In this document: positions 13,439 through 13,715 of the stretch, one piece after another
How positions within the stretch are numbered: position 1 is the stretch's first letter
How the letters are laid out: every line of letters begins with the position of its first letter
Assembly: GCA_042569785.1 (NCBI GenBank)
Contig: JBHPGW010000065.1
Span: 1-13,715 of the forward strand
Source of the DNA: JBHPGW01 sp042569785
GTDB lineage: Bacteria; Planctomycetota; Phycisphaerae; Sedimentisphaerales; Anaerobacaceae
Length of the DNA stretch: 13,715 bases
Reading direction: 5' to 3'
Program-made: the position numbers and the translations under genes
Notes under the pieces: model-generated
What the model was told of the DNA's origin: nothing
What the model saw: only the letters and a program-made list of their open reading frames with translations
Database searches by the model: none

Positions 13439-13715
13439 TCACTGCCTCATATCCTTGCTTTTGAGTAAAGTTTCGATAAAGGTGGTATTTTTTGGAAGAT
13501 GTATAACTATGTACTCAGTTTTGCTCATAGCGGTATATTCGTGCTCAAAAGCTCCATCAAATAGAATTACATCATTTGTACTGAGTTGATAGGTTTTGTC
13601 TTTTACCTTGATTTCAATTGAGCCTTCTAAACAATAACAGAGCTCATGGCAATCGCAATTTTCGTGCAGTTTCATCGAATTAACAACTTCGCCGCCTTTT
13701 GCGGTAGCGCGGAAT
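13439..13715 (-). CDS. Cupin-type protein, 5' part outside window
   Basis: The visible 92 residues read like one small cupin barrel: ELCYCLEGSIEIKVKDKTYQLSTNDVILFDGAFEHEY matches the usual E-x6-G first motif and the PxxxxH-like second motif (here DGAFEHEY). It ends with a short helix after HLPKNTTFIETLL, so there is no attached AraC-type DNA-binding domain. The ligand positions normally filled by HxH contain cysteines (HENCDCHE), giving four cysteines within twelve residues. The frame continues without a stop to the right edge (FRATAKGGEVVNS before an internal ATG at 13675), and the upstream residues look like coding sequence, so the gene probably starts outside the window. Specific function unknown; a sugar, metal or small-molecule binding role is typical for the fold. 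It ends 127 bp before the ssrA 5' end, on the same strand. Confidence 0.65.
   Translation of the reverse strand, partial: FRATAKGGEVVNSMKLHENCDCHELCYCLEGSIEIKVKDKTYQLSTNDVILFDGAFEHEYTAMSKTEYIVIHLPKNTTFIETLLKSKDMRQ

Overview
The window is bacterial chromosome of moderate GC content. The complete six-gene Na+-pumping NADH:quinone oxidoreductase operon, an NqrA that still carries RnfC-type iron-sulfur motifs, and the general gene style suggest an anaerobic or facultative member of the Planctomycetota/PVC group (Phycisphaerae-like). This is inference from protein character only; no taxonomic marker was compared against a database.

Left edge (1-600): a short membrane/zinc-ribbon ORF, then about 450 bp without a gene. 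This gap holds paired GTGTAGT repeats and the 3' part of a tRNA-Val (from the anticodon onward) with no matching 5' half. A 3' tRNA fragment followed by its terminator is the usual scar at the far end of an element integrated into a tRNA gene. The sequence left of about 440 is therefore probably the end of an integrated element, and the core chromosome resumes to its right.

Molybdenum cofactor cluster (611-3023, + strand): a promoter-like site, a MobB-like P-loop protein, MoeA and MoaC. The MoaC residues corresponding to the E. coli active site are present at a constant offset.

Nqr operon (3267-8751, + strand): nqrA-B-C-D-E-F, tightly packed with overlaps or very short gaps. All expected cofactor sites are visible: covalent FMN threonines in NqrB and NqrC, single cysteines in NqrD and NqrE, and 2Fe-2S/FAD/NADH sites in NqrF. 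The unusual part is NqrA, which has two complete C-x2-C-x2-C-x3-C-P motifs near its C-terminus, like RnfC and unlike Vibrio NqrA. NqrD also has an extra three-cysteine N-terminus.

Quinone/sensor block (8783-11537, + strand): directly behind nqrF lie a long-chain polyprenyl diphosphate synthase (quinone side-chain type), a single-domain response regulator and a six-TM histidine kinase with a GGxxNP motif like the quinone-sensing RegB/PrrB kinases. Na+ pump, quinone tail synthesis and a possible quinone-redox sensor in one directon suggest a coordinated respiratory module.

Right part (11623-13715, - strand): a nitronate monooxygenase-family flavoprotein with a four-cysteine motif, a spacer with a strong 54-nt stem-loop, a complete one-piece tmRNA (ssrA) with promoter, and a cupin-type protein that runs off the window. 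A 33-bp near-identical repeat occurs once at the left edge and once between the convergent kinase and flavoprotein genes.
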